A stretch of 64,000 nucleotides of DNA from Nocardiopsis ansamitocini (GCF_030268225.1 NZ_BSQG01000007.1:124001-188000), one strand, 5' to 3'; positions 37,040-46,112 are shown, numbered from the stretch's first letter. Notes: generated by a model not told the origin, from the sequence alone. Translations and numbers: made by a program.

Positions 37040-37522
37040 ATGAGCCGTTCAGTGTCGACGGACAGGACATGCACCGTGAAGGACCAGGGAGAGAACCCCG
37101 CTGGAGCGGGCGGCGCCGAGGGGCGGACCGCACCGGTGCGGCCGTTGCCACCGGGGCCGTCCACCGCCCGGGTCGACCGTTGGCTGTGGGCGGTTCGCCT
37201 CACCAAGACCCGCGCCGATGCGGCGCAGGCGTGCCGGGCGGGCCACGTCCGGGTCAACGACCGCCCGGCCAAGCCCGCCACGGCGGTGCGCGTGGGCGAC
37301 GACGTCCGGATCCACCTCAACGCCAGGACCCGCATCGTGGAGGTCGGCCACGTGATCGAGAAGCGGGTGGGTGCGCCCGATGCCGTGCGCTGCTACGTCG
37401 ACAACACCCCGGTCCTGCCCCCGGAGGCCACGATCCCGGTGGCCAGACGGGACCGGGGGGCGGGCCGTCCCACCAAGCGCGATCGCCGACAGCTCGACCG
37501 GCTGCGCGTCGAGGAGCCCTGA
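37040..37522 (+). CDS. S4-domain RNA-binding protein (Hsp15-like)
   Basis: This 160-residue basic protein has an S4 RNA-binding domain (about residues 50-105; RVDRWLWAVRLTKTRADAAQ, then VRVND and VRVGDDV), as in the ribosome-rescue heat shock protein Hsp15. The C-terminal tail is Arg-rich. ATG 37040 has GGGAG; GTG 37076 is an alternative start. A strong terminator begins at its stop codon. Confidence 0.85.
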   Translation: MSRSVSTDRTCTVKDQGENPAGAGGAEGRTAPVRPLPPGPSTARVDRWLWAVRLTKTRADAAQACRAGHVRVNDRPAKPATAVRVGDDVRIHLNARTRIVEVGHVIEKRVGAPDAVRCYVDNTPVLPPEATIPVARRDRGAGRPTKRDRRQLDRLRVEEP

Positions 37523-37556
37523 CCGGTCCGCGCCGCTGTGGCGGTGCGGACCGGTC
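37521..37556. terminator. Bidirectional terminator
   Basis: Perfect 11-bp inverted repeat GACCGGTCCGC / GCGGACCGGTC (37521-37531 with 37546-37556), a smaller inner stem, then GTTT. It overlaps the S4 gene stop and faces the marR stop at 37571. Confidence 0.9.
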
Positions 37557-37570
37557 GTTTCGGCGTGCGT

Positions 37571-38077
37571 TCAGGCGAGCGGTTCTTCCACTGGGGAGAG
37601 GTCACCGGCGGCGAGTCCCGCGGGGTGCTGTTCCCGGAGCGGATCGACCTCGGAGGAGGGCGCGGGCAGGGCGATCCGGGGCAGCAGGCCGGCCAAGACG
37701 CTGCGGTCCGCGGCCGGGATGAGGTTCCATGCCTGTTCCAGCCGCCGACGCCGGTAGCCGTGGATGGAGGTCAGCAGGGTGCGGCCCGCCGGCGTCAGGA
37801 AGACGATCACTCTCCGTCCAGCGGGGCGCCGTTCGAGCAGCCCGTGGCGTTCCAGCCGGTCGCACAGCCGGGTGGCCGAGGACGGCGGGAGGCCCAGGAC
37901 CTCGGCCAGGGAGGACAGGTTGGTGTCGGACCGCTCCAGCGCGGTCAGGACGCGCATCTGCTGTTCGGAGATGCTCGGTGCTACTTGTTCACGTGTCGTG
38001 CGCCACAGTCCGATCAGTGTCTCGGCGATCTGTTCGAGCGCGGTGATCGTTTCCGTCGGCGTGGGTTGCCTGTCCAC
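37571..38077 (-). CDS. MarR-family regulator
   Basis: This 168-residue winged-helix regulator has the recognition region LAEVLGLPPSSATRLCDRLE (about 58-77) and wing RRPAGRRVIVFLTPAG. GTG 38077 has GAGGG upstream. It is divergent from the stressosome operon, 193 bases away, and could act on it, though MarR targets vary widely. Confidence 0.88.
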   Translation of the reverse strand: MDRQPTPTETITALEQIAETLIGLWRTTREQVAPSISEQQMRVLTALERSDTNLSSLAEVLGLPPSSATRLCDRLERHGLLERRPAGRRVIVFLTPAGRTLLTSIHGYRRRRLEQAWNLIPAADRSVLAGLLPRIALPAPSSEVDPLREQHPAGLAAGDLSPVEEPLA

Positions 38078-38270
38078 TGTCGCACCCTCTCTGTCGAAGG
38101 CAAGCGGGAGGGCATGGACGCCGTGGTTTCCGCTGAGCGGCGACGAATGTCTCGTCTGGCGCCATGCCCGCTAACATTTGCTGCGCGGCAACTATTCTGG
38201 GTCGATCGTGCCCGGCCGAGTGAGGCCGGAGCCGCGGATCTACTATCGCAACAGACGAGGAGGCATGTGA

Positions 38271-39179
38271 ATGTCGGAGCCCGACGCGACGACGCAGCGC
38301 TCAGCGGCACAGTCCGTGGCTGATGTCCTGCTGCGGCGCCGTGAGCAGGTGGCACAACGGTGGGCGGAGCTCCCGCTGTTTCGTACCGTGTTCACGGTCA
38401 CCCGTGACGAGGCGGTGGAAGCGGGACAGTCCGTCGTGGACGCGTTGGCCGTGGTCGCGTCGTCCGGACGTCCCGGCGACCTGGAGGCGTCGGGTTTCGA
38501 TCCGGTCCGTGTCCAGATCGGGCGGATGTCGGCTTCGCGCTCGCGTGCGGGCGTGTCCGTGGGCCAGGTGGCCGCCGAGGTCGCGGCGCTCAAGGACGCC
38601 GTCGTGGACCTGCTGAAGGCGGAGTTGGAGCAGGAGCCCGCTGAGATCCGGCACGAGGCCGTGCTCTTCGCCTCGGAGCTGCTTGCCACCCTGCGGCTGG
38701 TGACGCTGGAGACCATGCTCGACGACGGCCAGGAGATCATCGTGCGCCAACGCCAGCAACTGCTGGAGGGCGCCACCCCGGTGATCAAGCTCTGGGAGGG
38801 CATCGTGGCGGTGCCGCTGATCGGCACGCTGGACAGCGCCCGCAGCCAGGTGGTCATGGAGAGCCTGCTGGAGGCGATCGTCGCCCAGCAGGCCAAGGTC
38901 GTGATCCTGGACATCACCGGTGTCTCCACGGTGGACACCCTGGTGGCCCAGCACCTGATGAAGACGGTCGCCTCGGCGCGGTTGATGGGGGCCGAGTGCA
39001 TCGTCTCCGGAATCCGTCCCGCGATCGCCCAGACCATCGTCCAGCTCGGTATCGACCTCGGGTCGGTCATCACCCGATCGTCCCTCGCCGACGCGCTCGC
39101 GATGGCACTGCACCGGATCGGTCTTCGCGTGCACTCGGCACCCGATTCTCCACCTGTCGCAGGTCCGGCCGCCCTCTGA
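38271..39179 (+). CDS. rsbR: RsbR-type stressosome sensor
   Basis: This 302-residue protein has an N-terminal globin-like RsbR sensor domain (about 15-150) and a C-terminal STAS domain (about 165-285). The STAS domain contains DITGVSTVDT, with the threonines that RsbT phosphorylates in Bacillus homologues. It is part of the large cytoplasmic stressosome complex that controls the general stress response. ATG 38271 has GAGGAGG upstream. It is the first gene of a five-gene operon. Confidence 0.9.
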   Translation: MSEPDATTQRSAAQSVADVLLRRREQVAQRWAELPLFRTVFTVTRDEAVEAGQSVVDALAVVASSGRPGDLEASGFDPVRVQIGRMSASRSRAGVSVGQVAAEVAALKDAVVDLLKAELEQEPAEIRHEAVLFASELLATLRLVTLETMLDDGQEIIVRQRQQLLEGATPVIKLWEGIVAVPLIGTLDSARSQVVMESLLEAIVAQQAKVVILDITGVSTVDTLVAQHLMKTVASARLMGAECIVSGIRPAIAQTIVQLGIDLGSVITRSSLADALAMALHRIGLRVHSAPDSPPVAGPAAL

Positions 39180-39209
39180 GTCAACGATCCTAAGGAGGGG
39201 CGCACCCCC

Positions 39210-39650
39210 GTGTCCCAGATCCCGGTCATCCCCCTCGGGGACGTCCTTTTCGTCAGCATCCAAGGAGAACTCTACGACGCCGTCGCCCTCAGCCTGCAGG
39301 ACGATGTCACCAACGCGATCCAGGCCCACAACGCACGCGGCGTGATCATCGACATCTCCGCGCTGGACATGGTGGACTCCTTCCTCGGCAGGGTGCTGGC
39401 CGAGATCGCCGGCTGCTCGCGACTGCTGGGCGCGGACACGGTGGTCACGGGAATGCGTCCGGCCGTGGCCATCACCCTGGTCGAGCTCGGCCTGACCCTG
39501 CCGGAACTGCGGACCGCGCGCACGGTCGAGGACGCGGCCTTGATGCTGGGCGTGTGGGTGTCCTCCAGGACCTCGCGTGCGGCCCCCGTGGCCGTTCGAC
39601 AGGACGAGCCGGAGGCCATGGACGGCGGCAGTGGAACGGACGGCCCATGA
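39210..39650 (+). CDS. rsbS: RsbS stressosome scaffold / antagonist
   Basis: This 146-residue single STAS-domain protein has the phospho-site region DISALDMVDSFLGR, matching the Ser phosphorylated by RsbT. In the resting state RsbS holds RsbT in the stressosome. A 25-residue charged tail follows the STAS domain. GTG 39210 has AAGGAGG. Its stop overlaps the rsbT start (ATGA). Confidence 0.92.
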   Translation: MSQIPVIPLGDVLFVSIQGELYDAVALSLQDDVTNAIQAHNARGVIIDISALDMVDSFLGRVLAEIAGCSRLLGADTVVTGMRPAVAITLVELGLTLPELRTARTVEDAALMLGVWVSSRTSRAAPVAVRQDEPEAMDGGSGTDGP

Positions 39651-40087
39651 GCACGCCGGTGGACGAGACGGTGCGGCTGCGGATCGGTTCCGACGCCGAC
39701 CTCTCCGCGGTGCGCCTCCAGGTCCGCGCCAAGGCGCAGGCGGCCGGGTTCGGCCTGGTGCAGCAGACCAAACTGGTGACCGCCGCCAGCGAGCTGGCTC
39801 GCAACACCCTCGTCCACGGCGGGGGAGGAGAGATGGAGATGAGCGAGGTCGCCCAGGCGGGCGTGCACGGCATCAAGTTGGCCTTCACCGATTCCGGGCC
39901 GGGGATCGCCGACGTCGAACAAGCGCTCGCCGACGGTTACACCAGCGGGAACGGGTTGGGCATGGGGTTGGGCGGAGCGCGTCGCCTCGTCCACCACTTC
40001 GACATCGACACCCGCTCCCAGGGCACCACCGTCACGATCGTGTCGTGGGCCACCACGCCGGTCGACCCGCGGGCAGTGTTGCGGTGA
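39647..40087 (+). CDS. rsbT: RsbT switch kinase
   Basis: This 146-residue GHKL-fold serine/threonine kinase has the N box ELARNTLVHGGGG and the G1/G2 boxes FTDSGPGIAD and GLGMGLGGARRLV. On stress it phosphorylates RsbR/RsbS, leaves the stressosome and activates an RsbU-type phosphatase. The start overlaps the rsbS stop and the stop overlaps the next start (GTGA), indicating translational coupling. Confidence 0.93.
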   Translation: MSTPVDETVRLRIGSDADLSAVRLQVRAKAQAAGFGLVQQTKLVTAASELARNTLVHGGGGEMEMSEVAQAGVHGIKLAFTDSGPGIADVEQALADGYTSGNGLGMGLGGARRLVHHFDIDTRSQGTTVTIVSWATTPVDPRAVLR

Positions 40088-41175
40088 CACGTGTCTGGGA
40101 CGTGCCCGTGCACGACGCGACGCGGGTCAGGGACGCGCGGGTCGCCGTCGAGGAGGCGGCGGAGCTGGTGGGCCTGGGGGAGCGGCGCAGCGCCTCCGCG
40201 GCCCTGGTCGCCACCGAGCTCGCCACCAATCTCCTCAAGCACGGCGGCGGCGGACGGATGCTGATCGAACTGGCGCCCCATCCGGCGGCCGACCGCGACC
40301 GCGGCGCCGAGGCACCGGAGGCGGCCGTACAGATCCTGGCCATCGACCACGGCGACGGCATCCCCAGTCTCGCGGACGCAATGCAGGACGGTTTCTCCAG
40401 CACCGACTCCCTGGGAGCGGGGCTGGGGACCTGCCGGCGGACCTCCGACGTGTTCGACATCCACAGCGCCCGTGGCCGGGGCACCGTTGTGCTTGCACGG
40501 ATCGCGCGCCCCGTTCCCGAGTACCTGTCGGTCGAGCCGCCCGCCCCGATCCTCGGGCGCATCGGCGGCGTGCACGTGCCTGTGGCGGGGATGCAGGAGT
40601 CCGGGGACGCCTGGACCTGCTGGTCCTCTCCGGGGCGCCGCACCCTGATGGTCGTCGACGGGCTGGGGCACGGCCCCGAGGCAGCCGAGGCGGGCGACGC
40701 GGCGGTCCGACGTTTCCACCGGTCGCCCGACCTGCCGTTGGAGGCGCTGCTGCGGGAGATCGACACCGCGCTGCACGGCACCCGGGGAGCGGCCATCGCC
40801 ATCGCCCGGATCGATCCGTGGGCGGGACGCCTCGACTACGCCGGTATCGGCAACATCGCCGCGCGCCTGCGTACGGGGGGGCAGTGGCAGCACCTGCTGT
40901 CCAAGCCGGGTATCGTCGGCGCGCACCGGACGGTGGCCGCACCCCCGGCCCGCCACCCCTGGACCGCAGATGGCCTGCTGGTCATGCACAGCGACGGGTT
41001 ACCCAACCGGTGGCAGTACAGCGGTGACGCCGACGGGGAACTGCACCGCCACGATCCCGCGCTGATCTCCGCGGTGCTGCTGCGCGACGCCAGCAGTCCG
41101 GCCAGTACCAACCGCGACGACACCACCATCGCCATCGCCACCGCCGATGGGGACCCGTGGCAGGAACGATCATGA
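40084..41175 (+). CDS. ATP-binding / SpoIIE-type phosphatase (RsbX-like)
   Basis: The 363-residue fusion has an N-terminal GHKL ATP-binding domain (about 1-140; ELATNLLKHGGGG, DHGDGIP) and a C-terminal SpoIIE/PP2C domain (about 165-360; VVDGLGHGPEA, then HSDGLPNRW and NRDDTTIA). In related operons it is proposed to reset the stressosome by dephosphorylating RsbR/RsbS, like RsbX. Whether the N-domain keeps kinase activity is open. GTG 40084 overlaps the rsbT stop. Confidence 0.9.
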   Translation: MTRVWDVPVHDATRVRDARVAVEEAAELVGLGERRSASAALVATELATNLLKHGGGGRMLIELAPHPAADRDRGAEAPEAAVQILAIDHGDGIPSLADAMQDGFSSTDSLGAGLGTCRRTSDVFDIHSARGRGTVVLARIARPVPEYLSVEPPAPILGRIGGVHVPVAGMQESGDAWTCWSSPGRRTLMVVDGLGHGPEAAEAGDAAVRRFHRSPDLPLEALLREIDTALHGTRGAAIAIARIDPWAGRLDYAGIGNIAARLRTGGQWQHLLSKPGIVGAHRTVAAPPARHPWTADGLLVMHSDGLPNRWQYSGDADGELHRHDPALISAVLLRDASSPASTNRDDTTIAIATADGDPWQERS

Positions 41176-43019
41176 ACGACACCTTGCTTTCCCGCACCAT
41201 CGCCACCATCGACGATGCCGTGATGGCGCGGGCCGCGGCCGGAGCCATCACGGTGGCGGCCGACCTCGACCCGGTCGAGCGCCTGGCCTTCCTGGCGGAG
41301 CTCTCGCGCAATCTGCGCCTCGTACTGATCGCGGAGGGCGATCACCACCTCCTCATCGGCACGGTGCCCGACCCCACCCCGCGTCTGCGGGCCGCGTTGC
41401 ACCCGCCCGCGGACGCGGCCGGCGAGGTGGCCGCGGCGGTCTGGGAGGCCGAGGCGGGACTGGGCGCGGAGGCCACCGCCGACCGGTTGGTCGAGGCGGC
41501 GGCCGGGGCCGAGGGCGGGACGGACCCCGAACGGGTCCGGGACGAGGCCGTGCAGGCGCTGTTGGACGGCGACGAGGACGCCGGTACGGTCGTGGAGCTG
41601 TTGCGCGAGGAACGCGCGCTCGTGGAGTGGCACCGCGACGAGATCGAGCACACCAACCGCGGCGTCCTGGCCCTGCACGCCGAACTCGACGCCGCCAGCC
41701 AGGCCCAGCGCCGACTGCTGGAGGCCGAGCACGCCGCGCGCACCACCGCCGAGACCGCGCGCAACCGGCTCAACTTCCTCTCCAGCGCCAGTGTCGCGCT
41801 GGCCGTCTCGCTGAATCACGAGGAGGTCCTGCGCCGCCTCACCCAACTGCTCGTGCCTGAGCGCGCCAGGGCGGCGCGGGTGTGGCTGCTGGACACGCGC
41901 CAGGGGCTGAGCCGGGCCATCTCCGCCGAAGGGGTCAGCGAACCCGGCGATGAGGACCGCCACCCCGCCGAGGCGGCGGTGCGCACCAGGCGCGTTCAGC
42001 ACGTCGGTCCACGACCGACCGGCATCGAGGGCCTTGAGGACATCGTTGTCTCTGAGGACGAACCGCCGATGCTGGCCGTTCCGCTGATCGCGCGCGACAC
42101 CGTCCTGGGCGTCCTCACGCTGACCGCCCCCGGCGACACCGTCACCCCCGACGAGGCGGTCATGCTGGTCGAACTGTCCCGCCGGGCCGCGATCTCCGCC
42201 GACAACGCCCTGCGCTACGAGCGCGAGCGCGACATCGCCGAAACGCTTCAGCGCGCGATGCTCACCGATCTCCCCGCTCGTGCCGACCTCCGGCTGGCGG
42301 CCCGGTACCTGCCCGCCACCAGCGGGATGAACGTGGGCGGCGACTGGTACGACGTCTTCCTGCAACCCGACGACAGCCTGATCGGCGTCATCGGCGACGT
42401 CACCGGGCACGGCATCCAGGCCGCGGTCATGATGGGCCAACTGCGCAACGCGTTGCGCGCCTACGCCATCGAGGGGCACGGTCCGGGCGGTCTGCTCACC
42501 CGGCTGCACAACCTGCTGCGCCATCTGGAACCGGACCTGTTCGCCAGTGCGATCATCGCCAGGATCCAGCCGGGAAACCCCACGGTCTCCTGGTCCAGTG
42601 CGGGGCATCTCCCGCCGTTGCTGCGCGACCCCGACGGCCGGGTGCACGTTCTCCAGCCCCGCCTGGGCGCCATGCTCGGGCTGCCCATCGACCAGACCAT
42701 CGAGGACCACGAACTCACCCTCGCCCCCGGCTCCACCCTCCTGCTCTACACCGACGGCCTCGTCGAGCGCCGCGCCAACGGTGTCGACCCCGGGATCGAC
42801 CAGCTCGCCGAGGTCTTCGGTCGCCTGGGGCCGGTCCTGGAGCACGACCCCGACACCGCCGCCGATCTCATCCTCGAAGAGATGCTGCGCGACTACCCGG
42901 GGGAGGACGATGTGTGCCTGCTGCTCTGCCACGCGGACGGCGCGGTGTCCGGGACCGAGGGAACCAGTCGCCTCTCCGGTGTGGCCGGCACCACGGTGGT
43001 GATGTCCCAGACGGGCTGA
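41172..43019 (+). CDS. GAF/SpoIIE protein phosphatase (RsbU-like)
   Basis: The 615-residue protein has an N-terminal region, a helical linker (about 150-210), a GAF domain (about 215-360) and a C-terminal SpoIIE phosphatase domain (about 385-600; VGGDWYDVF, IGDVTGHGIQAA, YTDGLVERR, EDDVCLLLC). It is the likely RsbT-activated phosphatase that frees an anti-sigma antagonist. ATG 41172 overlaps the previous stop (ATGA). It ends the operon; the partner sigma factor gene is not in the window. Confidence 0.9.
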   Translation: MNDTLLSRTIATIDDAVMARAAAGAITVAADLDPVERLAFLAELSRNLRLVLIAEGDHHLLIGTVPDPTPRLRAALHPPADAAGEVAAAVWEAEAGLGAEATADRLVEAAAGAEGGTDPERVRDEAVQALLDGDEDAGTVVELLREERALVEWHRDEIEHTNRGVLALHAELDAASQAQRRLLEAEHAARTTAETARNRLNFLSSASVALAVSLNHEEVLRRLTQLLVPERARAARVWLLDTRQGLSRAISAEGVSEPGDEDRHPAEAAVRTRRVQHVGPRPTGIEGLEDIVVSEDEPPMLAVPLIARDTVLGVLTLTAPGDTVTPDEAVMLVELSRRAAISADNALRYERERDIAETLQRAMLTDLPARADLRLAARYLPATSGMNVGGDWYDVFLQPDDSLIGVIGDVTGHGIQAAVMMGQLRNALRAYAIEGHGPGGLLTRLHNLLRHLEPDLFASAIIARIQPGNPTVSWSSAGHLPPLLRDPDGRVHVLQPRLGAMLGLPIDQTIEDHELTLAPGSTLLLYTDGLVERRANGVDPGIDQLAEVFGRLGPVLEHDPDTAADLILEEMLRDYPGEDDVCLLLCHADGAVSGTEGTSRLSGVAGTTVVMSQTG

Positions 43020-43385
43020 ACCGGCCACGAAGAACCGGGCGGTCGGCTCCCGCCCACCGCGCCCGGGGAACGGGGACCGCCCTTGTCGAGCAGGCACCTC
43101 CGGTGTTGCGGGGGAGGGGCGGTGCCGCCTCGATGCTCGCCGCCGCAGAGACGCGAAGAGCCGGCCCCGATGACGGCCCCTCGGTGGGCGGCACGATGCG
43201 CGGCGAAACCGCTGGGTGGCGGATGCGCCCCGGGGCGACCCCGGGACTGTCGGTGTTGCCCGACGTCCGCGCCGTGCCCTGCGAGTGATGCGTGTGCGGC
43301 GACGCAAGCCGCGGGAGGACTATCCGGGCTCTGCCCGACGGGATTGATCTCCGGAACAGACCGTTTCCGGTGCCTCGCTCCGATG
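43020..43385. other. Intergenic region between rsb operon and CRISPR leader
   Basis: About 370 GC-rich bases without a convincing gene; a small GC-rich stem (43037-43055) lies just after the rsbU-like stop and may act as terminator. Confidence 0.5.
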
Positions 43386-43501
43386 AACCTGTGTGGTTAC
43401 TTCCTTAGCGCGAGGAAAAGGGTTTTTCATGTCGGATGTTCTTTTCTCGACAAGTGAATGAAACGAGGGTTACCCACTGGTAGAGTCCCTGGTCATTAAG
43501 G
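43386..43501 (+). promoter_or_regulatory. CRISPR leader
   Basis: This lower-GC stretch with A/T runs directly precedes the first, best-conserved repeat. The degenerate repeats are at the other end, which places the leader here and transcription on the plus strand. Confidence 0.7.
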
Positions 43502-43833
43502 GTGCTCCCCGCGCACGCGGGGATGGTCCTGCCCCTGATGTCTCGGAGATAGTCCGCGTACGGTGCTCCCCGCGCACGCGGGGATGGTCCGTTCCATTTG
43601 CGGGCCACGGCCACGGGTACCTGGTGCTCCCCGCGCACGCGGGGATGGTCCCTACGGCGACGGGATCAACAACTCCGTGGAGGGGTGCTCCCCGCGCACG
43701 CGGGGATGGTCCGCCCCGCAGGCATCGCCTGCGGGGCTTTGTCGTGTGCTCCCCGCGCACGCGGGGATGGACCGCCGTTTTGCATTGTCGCCTTTAGCGG
43801 TCTGCGTGAGCCCCGCGCACGCGGGGACGGACC
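43502..43833 (+). CRISPR. Orphan type I-E CRISPR array, 6 repeats, 5 spacers
   Basis: The 28-base repeat begins GTGCTCCCCGCGCACGCGGG and ends GATGGTCC, the type I-E class with a CCCCGCG/CGCGGGG hairpin. Repeats start at 43502, 43563, 43624, 43685, 43746 and 43806. Spacers are 33, 33, 33, 33 and 32 bases. The first four repeats are identical; the fifth has one change and the sixth has four, showing the distal end. No cas gene is present within about 20 kb on either side inside the window, so the array must depend on Cas proteins encoded elsewhere or be inactive. Confidence 0.97.
43713..43740 (+). terminator. Terminator-like hairpin inside CRISPR spacer 4
   Basis: Spacer 4 begins with a perfect 11-bp inverted repeat (43713-43723 with 43727-43737) with a 3-base loop, followed by TTTGT. 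It has the form of an intrinsic terminator within the array. Confidence 0.75.
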
Positions 43834-44086
43834 GAGCGTGTCTATGTTCGTCACCGTTGTACGCATCGCCCGAGCACTGGACGTCCCGGTGCGGGGGTGT
43901 TGTGGAACGAGGAGGACAGCGGCTCCGACGAGGAGCACACCCGCAGCCCACCCGGCAGCGGGACCATGCCGGGATGGGGGCTTACAAGAACGTCCCGACC
44001 AAAGACGTTCGTTCCGGCTGTTCGGCGTGCTCCTGGGCAGTACCGGGGTGTGCGCAGCCGCCGGTCCGAGCGAAGGGACGTCCACC

Positions 44087-45178
44087 ATGTCCGATGAGGG
44101 TTCCGGCGCGACCCCGCAGCCGCCGCCCGCGACACTGCGCAAGTGGCGTCGCCTGCTTGCCAACGAGCGCGAGGCCGCTCGTGGATACCGCGAACTGGCA
44201 TCGCGCCGTACCGGTGAGGAGCGCGACATCCTGCTGGGGCTGGCCGCGGCCGAGCAGCGCCACGTCGCCCACTGGGAGGGCCTGCTGGGCGAGCATGTCG
44301 GACCGCCGCGTCGCGGCAGCCCCCAGACCCGGGTGCTCACCTTCCTCGCCCGCCATTTCGGCTGGGTCTTCGTGCTCGCACTCATGCAGCAGGCGGAGGC
44401 GCGCCCCCTTTACGAAGGCGACGCCGACGCGCCCGCCGCCATGGCGGCCGACGAGCGCATCCACGGTGAGGTCGTGCGCGGGTTGGCCGCGCGCGGGCGC
44501 ACACGGATGTCGGGGACGCTTCGTGCCGCGGTCTTCGGCGCCAACGACGGCCTGGTCAGCAATATCTCGCTGGTGCTGGGGGTCATCGGTGGGGGAGCGA
44601 GCCCCCAGACCGTGCTGCTGACCGGGATGTCGGGGCTGCTGGCCGGGGCGCTGTCCATGGCCGCGGGGGAGTTCATCTCGGTGAATTCTCAGCGTGAACT
44701 GCTGGCGGCCTCCGACCCCGACGGTCGGGCGCGGGAGTCGGTGGTCCACCTCGACGTCGACGCCAACGAACTCGCGCTGGTGTATCGGGCCCGGGGGATG
44801 TCCGCCGACGAGGCACATGCCCACGCCGATGCCGTGCTGCGGCAGGGCGCGTCCGCCCCCGCGTCCGCCGAACCGGTCCGCGAACGGGGCACCGACGCCG
44901 TGGGAAGCGGCCTGGGCGCCGCGGCGTCCAGTTTCGCGTTCTTCGCCACCGGTGCGCTCATCCCGGTCCTGCCGTTCCTGTTCGGGGCGGGCGGGGTGAC
45001 CGCTGTGGTCGTCGCCGGCGTGCTCACCGGCTCCGCGTTGATGCTGACCGGAGGGGTGGTGGGGGTGCTCTCGGGGGCGCCGCCGTTGTGGCGGGCGCTG
45101 CGCCAACTGGTGATCGGCGCGGCCGCCGCGACCGCCACCTACCTGCTCGGGCTGGCGTTCGGCGCCGTGACCGGGTGA
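44087..45178 (+). CDS. VIT1/CCC1-family transporter with N-terminal ferritin-like domain
   Basis: The 363-residue protein joins a ferritin-like/rubrerythrin-type domain (about 15-145; NEREAARGYRELA, AAAEQRHVAHWEGLL, ADERIHGEVV, with the Glu/His iron ligands) to a five-helix VIT1 transporter domain (about 150-360; GANDGLVSNISLVLGV). Such fusions (MbfA-like) export iron or manganese across the membrane. ATG 44087 has GAAGGG. It stands alone after the CRISPR array. Confidence 0.9.
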   Translation: MSDEGSGATPQPPPATLRKWRRLLANEREAARGYRELASRRTGEERDILLGLAAAEQRHVAHWEGLLGEHVGPPRRGSPQTRVLTFLARHFGWVFVLALMQQAEARPLYEGDADAPAAMAADERIHGEVVRGLAARGRTRMSGTLRAAVFGANDGLVSNISLVLGVIGGGASPQTVLLTGMSGLLAGALSMAAGEFISVNSQRELLAASDPDGRARESVVHLDVDANELALVYRARGMSADEAHAHADAVLRQGASAPASAEPVRERGTDAVGSGLGAAASSFAFFATGALIPVLPFLFGAGGVTAVVVAGVLTGSALMLTGGVVGVLSGAPPLWRALRQLVIGAAAATATYLLGLAFGAVTG

Positions 45179-45561
45179 GGGAGGAACAGGACAGGGGCGC
45201 AGCACTCAGCCGCCCCGGCCGGGGGCGCCTGCCGACACGGCACCGTGGGGACCGCGAGCGAGGGGAGGCCGGCCAAGCCGAACAGTGAACCCGGTCCGCC
45301 CGGACCGGGCCGAACCCGTAGGCGGCGAACATCACCACCCCCGCTCCCTCCGAGCCCAGGCCCGCGAACGAGGTCACGGGCGCCCGCGCCTCCTCGCCCG
45401 CGACCTCTTGCCGACGCGATCGACCGCGCCTGCCGTCGGGCCGGTTGGCGCGGGTTCGTGAGGGTGGACTCACCGGGAGTGCCGGGGCGATGCCCGAAAC
45501 AGTGGGCATACCGGAGATGATGGACTTCTCCGCTGTCTTTCCCGTCTGCGAGGCTTTTCCC
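45179..45561. other. Intergenic region before the STAS gene
   Basis: About 380 bases, GC-rich. The STAS reading frame is open back to 45490, so the true start might lie earlier than annotated. No other gene seen. Confidence 0.5.
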
Positions 45562-45936
45562 ATGAGACCGCCCTACGACCTGCCCCCGCTGCCGGTGTCG
45601 ACCGTTCAGGGATGCAGCGTGGTCACCCTGCCAGCGGACATCGACATGCTGGTGCGCGACCACATCACCGCCACCCTGCACCAGGTGCTCCAGGAGGGGC
45701 CCGCCGCGATGGTCATCGACATGACCGCCACGTCCTTCTGCGACTCCGCCGGGATCTCGGTGTTCATGAGCGCCTACCGGCGTGCCCGCGAGGCCGACGT
45801 GGGCCTGCACCTGGCCATCGCCAACCCCCGGGTGCGCAGGGTCTTCCACCTCGCCGGGATCGACCTCGTCACAGCCATCCACGCCACTCTCGACGAGGCG
45901 GTTCACGCCGCGCGTACCGCCTCGGGCCGGCCCTGA
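45562..45936 (+). CDS. STAS-domain anti-sigma factor antagonist (RsbV-like)
   Basis: This 124-residue single STAS-domain protein has the phospho-Ser region DMTATSFCDSAGISVF typical of SpoIIAA/RsbV antagonists, which bind an anti-sigma factor when unphosphorylated. It could be the substrate of the RsbU-like phosphatase 3 kb upstream (inference). ATG 45562 is placed shortly before the domain with GAGG upstream; ATG 45520 behind GGAG is an alternative that adds 14 residues. Confidence 0.85.
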   Translation: MRPPYDLPPLPVSTVQGCSVVTLPADIDMLVRDHITATLHQVLQEGPAAMVIDMTATSFCDSAGISVFMSAYRRAREADVGLHLAIANPRVRRVFHLAGIDLVTAIHATLDEAVHAARTASGRP

Positions 45937-46073
45937 GCGTTCTTCCGGGGGCGGCCCGGCCGCCCGAACCGGCGCTTCGCGCCCCTCGTCGAGCAGGTCG
46001 CGCAGGTATCGACGAGCCTTCCGCCCGCCACGGCATTCGATACCTTCACTCAAGGCACCCCCTCACCGATAAA

Positions 46074-46087
46074 TTAGGGTAGCCTAA
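46074..46087. promoter_or_regulatory. Iron-box-like operator (IdeR/DmdR type)
   Basis: TTAGGGTAGCCTAA has perfect TTAGG/CCTAA arms. Extended to 19 bases it agrees at 14 positions with the actinobacterial IdeR/DmdR consensus TTAGGTTAGGCTAACCTAA (from memory). It lies 26 bases before the first start codon of the ABC exporter unit, so iron repression is likely. Confidence 0.75.
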
Positions 46088-46112
46088 CTTTGTTTTGAGT
46101 GTCAGGAGTTTC

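Noticed and set aside
40836-43307. Minus-strand frame of 823 codons
   Set aside because: Antisense of the SpoIIE-type phosphatase genes; no family features.
43405-43760. Minus-strand frames of 77-96 codons with repeated RGEH or PRARGAP units
   Set aside because: These are translations of CRISPR repeats, not proteins.
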